Shown: positions 42,021 to 49,785 of the stretch, one piece after another
How positions within the stretch are numbered: the first letter of the stretch is position 1
Layout: every line of letters begins with the position of its first letter
DNA from: an uncultured Eubacteriales bacterium
GTDB lineage: Bacteria; Bacillota; Clostridia; Oscillospirales; CAG-272
DNA: 64,000 nucleotides
Direction: 5' to 3'
Assembly (NCBI GenBank): GCA_948467545.1
Contig: CAOKER010000007.1
Location: 62,001 to 126,000, forward strand
The notes under the pieces: generated by a model
Seen by the model: the letters and a program-made list of their open reading frames with translations, nothing else
Told to the model about the DNA's origin: nothing
Databases searched by the model: none
Made by a program: the position numbers and the translations under genes

Positions 42021-42096
42021 TATGTATAATCTTTGTAAACGTGTTGAAGATTAAAAAAGTTAATTTATATAATACTTGTAATAGATGGTGAGCATA

Positions 42097-42756
42097 ATGA
42101 AAATCAATGTTAACGATGTTCAATTATATTACTGTAAATGTAATACGAAAAAATATATAACGAATAAAATATTGTTTTTTAGTTTTTGTATTGTTTTAGG
42201 GAGTATTATATTTTTAAGTTCGTGTTCTGTCATAAAAAGCAGAGACAGAGTATTGTTTAATAATTTACTTTTTCAAGATGAAAGAGAATTAACCAATAAT
42301 CAAACCGAGCAACTATTATTGGCTATTGAAAATGAGGATAAAGACAGTATAAGAAAGATGTTTTCAGAATATGCGATCTCGAAGTCAGAAAATTTTGACG
42401 GAGATATTGAAAATCTATTTGAATATTTTCGTGGAGAGCTGATATCTTTCAATAAGAACGGAACATATGTGCCATATATGGAAAGCGGAAGCGAAGGTAT
42501 AATGAAGCTTGTAGATTATCAGAATGTAGTTAGAACGAGCGAGGATACATATCTTCTTACAACGAGATACTATATTGTTGATACAGTTACACACGATAAT
42601 GTTGGGATATATTCTTTAAATATTCTAAATCTTGAGGAATATCGTAAATACGATAAACCGGAAAAACAAGAAAATATAGAGTATTTGCCCGGAATAAACA
42701 TGATTTATATAAAGCAATGGGCGGATTATCATTGGTTAGGTATTGCTGAGTATTGA
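42097..42756 (+). CDS. Candidate immunity lipoprotein, second copy
   Basis: A protein of about 219 residues. From IKSRDRVLFNN to the end it is almost identical to the lipoprotein at 36918. The first 45 residues differ: a polar lead, then a lipoprotein signal ending IIFLSSCSVIKS. GGTGAG precedes ATG 42097; ATG 42085 is the alternative. It lies after an RHS-derived promoter. Either it is an ancestor of the immunity gene at 36918 or the two were homogenised by gene conversion. Confidence 0.65.
   Translation: MKINVNDVQLYYCKCNTKKYITNKILFFSFCIVLGSIIFLSSCSVIKSRDRVLFNNLLFQDERELTNNQTEQLLLAIENEDKDSIRKMFSEYAISKSENFDGDIENLFEYFRGELISFNKNGTYVPYMESGSEGIMKLVDYQNVVRTSEDTYLLTTRYYIVDTVTHDNVGIYSLNILNLEEYRKYDKPEKQENIEYLPGINMIYIKQWADYHWLGIAEY
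42232..42749 (+). repeat. 518-bp near-identical duplication, copy 2
   Basis: Counterpart of 36990-37507; see that entry. The flanking sequences are unrelated, so the edges are sharp. Confidence 0.9.
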
Positions 42757-42859
42757 TATAGCGACTTAACAAGATTAAATTGTCGATGTTACAAAGCTGA
42801 AAAAATAAATTACTTACAGTTGTATTTGTTTTTTGAAAATGTATTTTGGAGATCTATAT

Positions 42860-43354
42860 ATGAAGTATGTTAAGAAACCGAATAAAAAAATTATAGTGTG
42901 TATATTAATTTTGCTTTTTGTCATAGGTTTAATTACAAAATTATTTCTTCCGGCTCGTCGACCGTTAACAGAGTGGGTTATTTCTCGTATTGATTCTATA
43001 GGATATGTTCCTGAAAGAAAATCAGATGACAGTATGAAAGATTTGCTACTCGGAAAGACGTATTTATGGGAATATAAATTATCAGACGAGGAAATGACGG
43101 AAGCCAAAAAATATATCAATAGTGAAAAATGGAAAAGTGTAGATAAAAATGAAATGGATGAAGTTACAGATCTTTTGGGTATGTTCACCACTTATACTAC
43201 ATCTAAAGAGCGTAGACTGGTTAATAAATTACATGATTATTATCCCTCTTTATCTTACTCATATTATTCCGGTTCAAGTGGAGTAGTGGCTACATACTTG
43301 CTTCTTGACACATCAAATAATACTTATTATATTGCATATATTAATATCGGGTAA
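42860..43354 (+). CDS. Membrane-anchored protein, orphan immunity candidate (paralogue of 41062)
   Basis: A protein of about 164 residues with a basic start, one anchor (IIVCILILLFVIGLITK) and an outer domain that resembles the protein at 41062. ATG 42860 is preferred to 42833 because GGAG lies 7 nt before it. It follows the second lipoprotein by about 100 bp on the same strand. Confidence 0.65.
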   Translation: MKYVKKPNKKIIVCILILLFVIGLITKLFLPARRPLTEWVISRIDSIGYVPERKSDDSMKDLLLGKTYLWEYKLSDEEMTEAKKYINSEKWKSVDKNEMDEVTDLLGMFTTYTTSKERRLVNKLHDYYPSLSYSYYSGSSGVVATYLLLDTSNNTYYIAYINIG

Positions 43355-43396
43355 TTTAAAATCAGATAATTAAGGGGATAGGAATAAACAATTAAT

Positions 43397-44029
43397 ATGA
43401 AAACTAAAAAGCATCTGTTGTCTTTTGTGATAATAACAATAATATTTTTATTATTAAATTGGCTAAAAAGAGATATTATTTTTTTTACAAATACAAAATG
43501 GCCGATAATATCTGCTGCAATTTTAGGTCTTTTAATATTTATTATCTACGCTCTCTACATATTGTTCGGCGTTGTATCAATTGTATTACATATTAAGCGT
43601 GTCAAATCCATATCTTATATGATGATTATTGTATATGTTTTTGCTATTATTACAGTGTTTGTATTTCCGAGAACAGAGCTCTATACAAATATTGATTATA
43701 ATATTAATAGGACTAACAGGGAATTAAGTATAAATATGATTAAAAGCGGCGGGATTGATGAATATCGTATCGACATTGATGAATATATAACTCCGTTCAG
43801 ACAAGCTTCATATAACAGGATTATGCATATTCAGGAAGAGAATGGCGTTTTAAAGGTGATGTTTTATGTATATTTAGGAATGCGTGAGAAAAGTGTCATT
43901 GTATATGTATCTGATGATAGCGGAATAGAGGCAGATGATTTTAGCATAGGGCTTCCGCCTGAAGCGACTTATGGATTTAATGATGTAAAGAAATTATCTT
44001 CTAACTGGTATTCGGCAAATATCGGTTAG
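43397..44029 (+). CDS. Three-helix membrane protein, unknown
   Basis: A 210-residue protein with three transmembrane helices in the first 100 residues and a C-terminal domain of about 110 residues. Base composition is closer to the core genome than that of the other orphan genes. No family recognised. It is the last plus-strand gene of the RHS region and ends at a convergent terminator. Confidence 0.6.
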   Translation: MKTKKHLLSFVIITIIFLLLNWLKRDIIFFTNTKWPIISAAILGLLIFIIYALYILFGVVSIVLHIKRVKSISYMMIIVYVFAIITVFVFPRTELYTNIDYNINRTNRELSINMIKSGGIDEYRIDIDEYITPFRQASYNRIMHIQEENGVLKVMFYVYLGMREKSVIVYVSDDSGIEADDFSIGLPPEATYGFNDVKKLSSNWYSANIG

Positions 44030-44103
44030 TGTGTTGATTGATATGGTTTTTAGGGGCTTGATTGCAGTAAAACTCATGGATATTTGATAAGATTATGGTA
44101 ACA

Positions 44104-44149
44104 AAAATGCCTCTCGGAACTAAATTTTGATAACTTAAATTCCAAGAGG
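44104..44149 (-). terminator. Terminator between convergent genes
   Basis: CCTCTCGGAA (44110-44119) pairs with TTCCAAGAGG (44140-44149). On the minus strand a run of T residues follows, so it ends the XRE gene and may also serve the plus strand. Confidence 0.65.
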
Positions 44150-44171
44150 TATTTTCGCAGTTTGTATTTAT

Positions 44172-44543
44172 TTAATATCTGACGAATCCGACGGTTCCGT
44201 TTAAAACGTCAATGATTATGATAAGTATTAAACTCACGATTAAAATGCCGCATAATATAATAAGGAGTTTTATATACCAGTTTTTTTCTGATATAATCTT
44301 TTCGTAAAGCTTAATAAGCGGAGTTGAATCGGTATTGTCAGATTTGCTATTATTTCCGAAGACCGAATCAAGAGAACCTCCCATTGCTTTGACAATTGCA
44401 TAAATGGAATCGAAGGAAGGATTATCGGTTTGACCGGAAAGAATTCTGCTTATGGTACTTTCTGGAATTCCGCTTATTTCCGATATTTGTTTAGTTGTGA
44501 GTTTAGAATCATCCTTTAATTTCTTTAAAATTTCAGTTTTCAT
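44172..44543 (-). CDS. XRE-family regulator with C-terminal membrane helix
   Basis: A 123-residue protein. The N-terminal helix-turn-helix (TTKQISEISGIPESTISRIL) is of the Cro/C1 type. A linker and then a single strong transmembrane helix (LLIILCGILIVSLILIIII) follow at about residues 92-112. Membrane-tethered XRE proteins sense envelope or toxin-related signals in some Firmicutes. Its location, facing the RHS immunity genes, suggests but does not prove a link to that locus. AAGGAATT precedes the ATG. Confidence 0.75.
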   Translation of the reverse strand: MKTEILKKLKDDSKLTTKQISEISGIPESTISRILSGQTDNPSFDSIYAIVKAMGGSLDSVFGNNSKSDNTDSTPLIKLYEKIISEKNWYIKLLIILCGILIVSLILIIIIDVLNGTVGFVRY

Positions 44544-44689
44544 ATAATTCCTTAATTGTGAAATATGTAATTAATAAAAAAACGTGTATCCATGCGCCTT
44601 ACGGCGTGTACAATAAATAAAAATGAAACTATATTTGCAACTACGAAACCGAAAATTGCATACATGCAAGTGTATTTCATATTTGCGTA

Positions 44690-44718
44690 TTTACAATAAA
44701 TAGTTTATGCTTTATAAT
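44690..44718 (+). promoter_or_regulatory. Sigma-A type promoter for 44836 gene
   Basis: TTTACA (44690-44695) and TATAAT (44713-44718) with 17-bp spacing. Unlike the three TTTACA promoters at 19318, 19896 and 30759, this one has a true -10 box. Confidence 0.6.
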
Positions 44719-44835
44719 TGTATCAAACAATTACTTGTATATTATACTATATTTAAAAATATTTTGCAATATCTAAGTTAATTGTTTAATGAAAAAAATG
44801 GAAAAAAATTTTGTTTACAGAAAGGAATATACAAA

Positions 44836-45141
44836 ATGAACGATTCTAAAATTTGCAGATTTATCAACAGTTATTCAGAAATTAAAGGGTTTCAAGAATG
44901 CAGGGCAGTTATATACTGTGCCAAGCCAATATCGGAAGGAGTGTACATATCGGTAACTCAGGAAAGCGAATCAGGAACGATGACGGAAAACTGTGTTTGT
45001 CCGTCGGCTACTTTTGAATTTATTACAGATCTATTAAAGTACATAAGTGAAAACAGAATTGACCTCGGCTGTTGGTATGGCGTTCTCGATGATATGAATA
45101 TAGAGTATTCTGATTCCAGAGAAATTCTTGAAGTGGTATAG
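44836..45141 (+). CDS. Small cytoplasmic protein, possibly DUF6514-like
   Basis: A 101-residue protein without membrane segments. The layout (strand, ESESGTMTENCVCPSATFEFITDLLKYI, then a C-terminal 'GVLDDM' segment) is reminiscent of the small clostridial DUF6514 family, function unknown. GAAAGGAA lies before ATG 44836. It is flanked by its own promoter and a strong terminator. Confidence 0.5.
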   Translation: MNDSKICRFINSYSEIKGFQECRAVIYCAKPISEGVYISVTQESESGTMTENCVCPSATFEFITDLLKYISENRIDLGCWYGVLDDMNIEYSDSREILEVV

Positions 45142-45181
45142 AATCCGATTGTATCGAAAACAAATTAATATAGTATAACAT

Positions 45182-45232
45182 TAAAACAGCACATTGCATG
45201 CCTTCATAGCGGCTGCTTTGTGCTGTTTTAAA
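45182..45232. terminator. Bidirectional terminator
   Basis: TAAAACAGCAC pairs with GTGCTGTTTTA, giving T-tracts on both strands. It lies between the 44836 gene and the convergent carboxynorspermidine decarboxylase gene. Confidence 0.75.
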
Positions 45233-45237
45233 TTCAT

Positions 45238-46467
45238 TTATCTGCTTCCTAATTTTCCACTGAAATCATAGTAACCGAAATCCGTAAGTTTTACAAGTTG
45301 TCCGCTCGTACTTTTTTTCCATATGTTGGGAAGCGGAATTCCGTTAAAAGTGTTATTTTTACATGTCGAATATATTGCCATGTCTCCAAAAATCAAAATA
45401 TCGCCTTCGTGAAGTTCGCTCGGAAATTTATAGTCTCCGATAATATCTCCGGCGAGACAGGTAGGACCTGCCAGGCGGTATAAAAAGGGATAATTATTTG
45501 TATCATCCTCGCTCTCGGTGTTCATGGCGCCGTAAAGAGGAGGTGTGTACGGCATTTCAATAACATCCGGCATATGGCAGGCTGCGCTTGTATCGAGTAT
45601 TGCAATGCGGTAATTATTATTTTGAACTGTGTCGAGCACACGGCATACCAAGTAACCTGCATTTAAAGCGCACGCTTCTCCGGGTTCAAGATATACTTTT
45701 ACTCCCCACTTTGTCTTTGCCTCTTCTATACATTGCTCTAACAATAAAATATTATAATCGTTACGGGTAATGTGATGTCCTCCGCCCATATTAAGCCATT
45801 TCACTTTGGGAAGTATATCTCCGAATTTTTTATTTACAGCATCCAAAGTTTTCCTGAGTGCATCTGAATTCTGTTCGCATAGAGTGTGAAAATGAAGACC
45901 GTCCAGAAGACCTATGAGCTCATCATTCATTTCACAATCCCATTGCTCTCTGGTAGTACCGAGACGGCTTCCCGGAGCGCATGGATCATAAATCTCGTGT
46001 CCTTTTTGCGTGGAGCATTCCGGATTTATGCGAAGACCGATACTTTTTCCGTATTGTTTAGCTTTGGTGCCGAATTTTTTTAGCTGACCGGGAGAATTGA
46101 ACACGATATGATCAGCGTAGTTAAGAAGTTCGTCAAATTCTTTGTCTTGATATGCCGCGCAAAAAACATGGACCTCTTTATTTGGCATTTTTTCTGCGCC
46201 GAGTCTTGCCTCGAATAATCCGCTTGCCTCTGTGCCGCTTATATATTCGGACAACAACGGATAAAAATCGTAATTTGAGAAAGCCTTTTGTGCGAGCAAA
46301 ATGCCGCAGTCTGTGTTTTTTATTATCGAAGCAAGGATTTCACAATTTTTACGAAGACCGGCCTCATCTATAACGTAACAGGGCGTGGAAATATTTCCGA
46401 AAAGCACTTCGGGGGTTTTGCCCTCAAGCATTGCAAAGGGCGGACGATTATCTGTTATTTTTTTCAA
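45238..46467 (-). CDS. nspC: Carboxynorspermidine/carboxyspermidine decarboxylase
   Basis: A 409-residue PLP enzyme of the alanine-racemase fold that removes CO2 from carboxy(nor)spermidine, the last step of the alternative spermidine pathway. LLAQKAFSNYDFYP contains the PLP lysine; LNMGGGHHIT, LEPGEACALNAGYLV and LDTSAACHMPDVIEMPYTP are family hallmarks. It starts at TTG 46467 with AGAAGG 8 nt upstream. It is the last gene of the minus-strand polyamine operon, 103 bp after the dehydrogenase. Confidence 0.92.
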   Translation of the reverse strand: MKKITDNRPPFAMLEGKTPEVLFGNISTPCYVIDEAGLRKNCEILASIIKNTDCGILLAQKAFSNYDFYPLLSEYISGTEASGLFEARLGAEKMPNKEVHVFCAAYQDKEFDELLNYADHIVFNSPGQLKKFGTKAKQYGKSIGLRINPECSTQKGHEIYDPCAPGSRLGTTREQWDCEMNDELIGLLDGLHFHTLCEQNSDALRKTLDAVNKKFGDILPKVKWLNMGGGHHITRNDYNILLLEQCIEEAKTKWGVKVYLEPGEACALNAGYLVCRVLDTVQNNNYRIAILDTSAACHMPDVIEMPYTPPLYGAMNTESEDDTNNYPFLYRLAGPTCLAGDIIGDYKFPSELHEGDILIFGDMAIYSTCKNNTFNGIPLPNIWKKSTSGQLVKLTDFGYYDFSGKLGSR

Positions 46468-46570
46468 TGTAAATACCTTCTTGTATATACTAAAGTCTTG
46501 TCCTATTCTTGAATTGTTTGTAAGAATGGTTTGCTCAAAGCGATATGAGATAATTCATATCAAAGTTATT

Positions 46571-47833
46571 TCAGGACTCGACCAATATCGGATTGCGGTT
46601 TTCTCTCCGCGGAAGTCCGTATTTGTCAAGAGCGTCAAGAAACGGATCGGGATCAAATTCCTCTACTGTATAAACGCCTGCCTTGTTCCATTTTCCTGTA
46701 AGCAGCATAAGGGCGCCGCACATTGCCGGGACTCCCGTTGTATAGCTGATTGCTTGGCTGCCTACCTCTTTGTAGCATTCCTGATGATCACATACATTAT
46801 AAATATAATAATTTTTGTTTTTACCGTCTTTTTTGCCGGTGAAAATACATCCGATGTTTGTCTTCCCGTGTGTGCGCGGACCGAGACTTGCAGGATCGGG
46901 AAGCAATGCTTTCAAAAATTTAATTGGGACTATTTCCTTTCCCTCAAAGCTGACCGGTACTGTTGAAAGCATGCCGACGTTTTCAAGGCATTTCATATGA
47001 GTTAGATAGCTTTGACCGAATGTCATAAAAAACCGTATTCTTTTAACTTCGGGAATATTTAAAGCGATAGATTCAATTTCTTCATGATGAAGCAGATACA
47101 TATCCTTATCTCCTACACAGTCGAAATTGTATTCGCGTTTTATACTCATTGCTGGTATTTCAATCCAATGTCCATTCTCCCAATAGCTTCCCGGCGCGGA
47201 AACCTCCCGGAGGTTTACTTCGGGATTAAAGTTTGTCGCAAACGGATATCCGTGATCTCCGCCGTTGCAGTCGAGAATGTCAATTGTGTCAATTGTATCA
47301 AACTCATGCTTTTTTGCATATGCACAGTAAGCTTGCGTAACACCGGGATCAAAACCGCAGCCAAGCAATGCGGTAAGTCCCGCTTTTTCAAATTTTTCGC
47401 GGTATGCCCACTGCCAGCTGTAATCAAAATAAGCGGAAAAACCCTTTTCTCTGCACCTTTGTTCGTAAATTTTTCTCCACTTGGGATCGTCTGTGTCTTC
47501 AGGCTCATAATTTGCCGTATCCATATAATTTACACCGCAGGCAAGACATGCGTCCATTATAGTAAGATCCTGATAGGGAAGAGCAATATTCATTACGAGC
47601 TCCGGCTTATAATCGTTTATAAGCTTTATAAGCTGATTAATATCGTCTGCATCTACCTGCGCTGTTGAGATTTTTGTGTTTGTTTTGCCTTCGAGCTCTG
47701 AAGCGAGCATGTCACATTTTGACTTGGTTCGGCTTGCAATGCAAAGCTCCGTAAATACATCGCTGACTTGACAGCATTTTTTTATCGCGACGGAAGCAAC
47801 GCCTCCGCATCCAATTACTAATACTCTGCTCAT
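46571..47833 (-). CDS. Carboxynorspermidine/carboxyspermidine dehydrogenase (saccharopine dehydrogenase family)
   Basis: A 420-residue NAD(P)-dependent enzyme that condenses putrescine (or diaminopropane) with aspartate semialdehyde to give carboxyspermidine. The N-terminal Rossmann loop is VLVIGCGGVASVAIKK; DTANYEPED, LLGCGFDPGVTQAYC and YTTGVPAMCGALML are typical of the CASDH branch of the saccharopine dehydrogenase family. Next to the decarboxylase and agmatinase, putrescine is the likely substrate. Confidence 0.92.
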   Translation of the reverse strand: MSRVLVIGCGGVASVAIKKCCQVSDVFTELCIASRTKSKCDMLASELEGKTNTKISTAQVDADDINQLIKLINDYKPELVMNIALPYQDLTIMDACLACGVNYMDTANYEPEDTDDPKWRKIYEQRCREKGFSAYFDYSWQWAYREKFEKAGLTALLGCGFDPGVTQAYCAYAKKHEFDTIDTIDILDCNGGDHGYPFATNFNPEVNLREVSAPGSYWENGHWIEIPAMSIKREYNFDCVGDKDMYLLHHEEIESIALNIPEVKRIRFFMTFGQSYLTHMKCLENVGMLSTVPVSFEGKEIVPIKFLKALLPDPASLGPRTHGKTNIGCIFTGKKDGKNKNYYIYNVCDHQECYKEVGSQAISYTTGVPAMCGALMLLTGKWNKAGVYTVEEFDPDPFLDALDKYGLPRRENRNPILVES

Positions 47834-47990
47834 TTTTATGACCGTTCCTTTCTATACATATTATATTCTTTTTACACTGTAAGAAAAGTTTTTATTACAA
47901 ACAAGTTTTTTATTTAAAATTTATTTTAAGGGAAATTTTATAGGAAATAATCTGCCGCAAGTCATTTCTATCTTGATTTTGGTATGAGGT

Positions 47991-48869
47991 TTATTTGCTC
48001 AGTGCTAAAATCAATTCCCGAAGAACCTTGCATGCGGTTGCCGTAGAAACGCCGCTGTTATCAAGGGATGGAGCAAGTTCGTTTATATCGGCTCCGACTA
48101 CTTTAGTCCCGCAAACCTTAAATATTGCTTCGAGAAGCTCTGCAAAAGTTATTCCTCCTGCTTCCGGTGTGCCCGTACCGGGAAACACTGACGGATCAAG
48201 GCAGTCAAGATCTATTGTAAAGTATACCGGGATGCCTGATTTTTTAAGTTTTTCCGTCAGGTTATCAAGTCCTTTAAGGTTGAACAGCGTCATGTCGGTA
48301 TGCTCTTTTGCAAACTGAAATTCGCTGCGATCACCGCTTCGGATACAGAACTGATGAATTCGTCCATCGCCCGTCAGGTTATAGATTCGCCGCATCACGC
48401 ACGCATGACTCAGTTCGGCTCCAAGATAGTCACTGCGAAGATCGGCATGCGCGTCAAAATGAATTATGTGTAAATCCGGATACTTCTTTATTACCGCTTT
48501 GACCGAAGCCAGTGTGACAAGATGCTCACCGCCTATCAAAAGAGGAAATTTTCCGTCTTCAATAATTTGCGCGGCTCTTTTTTCTATATCAACAAGAGCA
48601 AGCTCCGTCCGCCCGAAACACAGCTCCAAGTCTCCGCTGTCAAAAACGCTGTAATCGCACAAATCTTTATTCTGATACGGACTGTACGTTTCCAGCCCGA
48701 AGCTTTCATGACGGATTGCAGACGGACCAAATCTTGCACCCGGCCTAAAGCTTGTAGTAGAATCAAACGGGGCACCAAACAAAACAATTTCAGAATTTTC
48801 GTAATTGCCGTCGCAGCCTATGAATGTTTCAATATTTGGTTTCAGCATACTTTGGTAAATTCCTTTCAT
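47991..48869 (-). CDS. speB: Agmatinase
   Basis: A 292-residue binuclear manganese ureohydrolase that splits agmatine to putrescine and urea. The metal-site motifs are GGEHLV, IHFDAHADLR and FTIDLDCLDPSVFPGTGTPE. It matches B. subtilis-type SpeB in length. It lies between the spermidine synthase and dehydrogenase genes, using agmatine from the decarboxylase at 49786. Confidence 0.93.
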   Translation of the reverse strand: MKGIYQSMLKPNIETFIGCDGNYENSEIVLFGAPFDSTTSFRPGARFGPSAIRHESFGLETYSPYQNKDLCDYSVFDSGDLELCFGRTELALVDIEKRAAQIIEDGKFPLLIGGEHLVTLASVKAVIKKYPDLHIIHFDAHADLRSDYLGAELSHACVMRRIYNLTGDGRIHQFCIRSGDRSEFQFAKEHTDMTLFNLKGLDNLTEKLKKSGIPVYFTIDLDCLDPSVFPGTGTPEAGGITFAELLEAIFKVCGTKVVGADINELAPSLDNSGVSTATACKVLRELILALSK

Positions 48870-48882
48870 CCGAATTCAAAAT

Positions 48883-49734
48883 CTATTCAACCTCTTCAAG
48901 CATATTTTCGAGAAAAGCGGGAAGATAAAATGCTCCGATATGCAATTTGGTAGTATAGTATTGAGTGCGCAGATTAAGAGACATCCACTTTTTTGCATCG
49001 AGATCGTCTATCGGGTGATACTTTTTACTCGCAAATCCAAACAGCCAGTAACCTGCAGCATATGTCGGAATGTGTGCCTGATATACTCTGCTTATAGGAA
49101 AAGTGCTTGCAATTCGTTTATGGCTTCGCTGCATTGCCTCAGCGTCATGCTTATAGAACGGACTTCCTTGCTGGTTCACCATAATACCGTCTTCACGCAG
49201 AGCATTATAGCAAATGCCGTAAAACTCACGGGTAAAATAACCCTCGGATGGACCGAAAGGATCGGTAGAATCTACTATGATCAGATCGTATTGATCCTTG
49301 CATCGTCTTATGAAACGCAGTGCATTGTCAAAATAAATATTTACTCTGCTGTCGTCAAGACGGCAGGCATTTTCCGGCAGATAGGTCCGGCATGCCTCCA
49401 CAACCTGCGGATCCATTTCCACTAGGTCAATACGTTTTATTTTATCATATCTTGCAAGCTCTCTGACTACGCCTCCGTCCCCGGCGCCTATTACCAACAC
49501 ATCGGTTATATCGGGATGAACGGCCATGGGAACATGCGTTATCATTTCATCGTATATAAATTCATCTCGTTCCGTAAGCATGACATTTCCGTCAAGAGCC
49601 AACACCCGTCCGAATTCAGGGGTGTCAAAAATATCAATTTGCTGAAAATCACTTTCTTTAGAGTACAGATGCTTATCAACACGGATACTGTGCTTTACAT
49701 CAGGCGTATGAAATTCGCTGAACCATAATTCCAA
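48883..49734 (-). CDS. speE: Spermidine synthase (polyamine aminopropyltransferase)
   Basis: A protein of about 283 residues that transfers an aminopropyl group from decarboxylated SAM to putrescine. It shows ALDGNVMLTERDEFIYDEM, the SAM-type loop VLVIGAGDGGVVREL and IVDSTDPFGPSEG. The start is set at TTG 49734 (LELWFSEFHTPD) because GGAGG lies 8 nt before it and family members start MELWF; frames from 49749 and 49767 are alternatives. No speD (SAM decarboxylase) is in the operon or window, so its donor must come from elsewhere. Confidence 0.9.
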   Translation of the reverse strand: MELWFSEFHTPDVKHSIRVDKHLYSKESDFQQIDIFDTPEFGRVLALDGNVMLTERDEFIYDEMITHVPMAVHPDITDVLVIGAGDGGVVRELARYDKIKRIDLVEMDPQVVEACRTYLPENACRLDDSRVNIYFDNALRFIRRCKDQYDLIIVDSTDPFGPSEGYFTREFYGICYNALREDGIMVNQQGSPFYKHDAEAMQRSHKRIASTFPISRVYQAHIPTYAAGYWLFGFASKKYHPIDDLDAKKWMSLNLRTQYYTTKLHIGAFYLPAFLENMLEEVE

Positions 49735-49785
49735 TTTTACTTCCTCCATACCGCTGCGGCCAAGCAATACTTTGCAGCTTTAATT

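Larger units (their letters stand above)
41524..42096. other. 573-bp gap with a startless frame, terminator and RHS remnant
   Basis: A hydrophobic frame of about 55 codons (about 41625-41796, reading FGYNAGFILGII) follows a GAGGTGG site but lacks an ATG, GTG or TTG in a suitable place, so it is probably a gene fragment. A terminator (41778-41806) and RHS remnant 3 with its promoter follow. Confidence 0.5.

Noticed and set aside
42005..42040. GTTTACAAAG on the minus strand with a CTATAAT-like box
   Set aside because: There is no minus-strand gene downstream that it could serve, only RHS remnants.
44690..44718. TTTACA upstream of the 44836 gene as another group-5 sigma promoter
   Set aside because: A perfect TATAAT lies 17 bp downstream, so ordinary sigma-A recognition is enough.
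46385..47668. Plus-strand frames of 190-195 codons opposite the polyamine genes
   Set aside because: Shadows of nspC and the dehydrogenase gene; composition and lack of start sites argue against coding.
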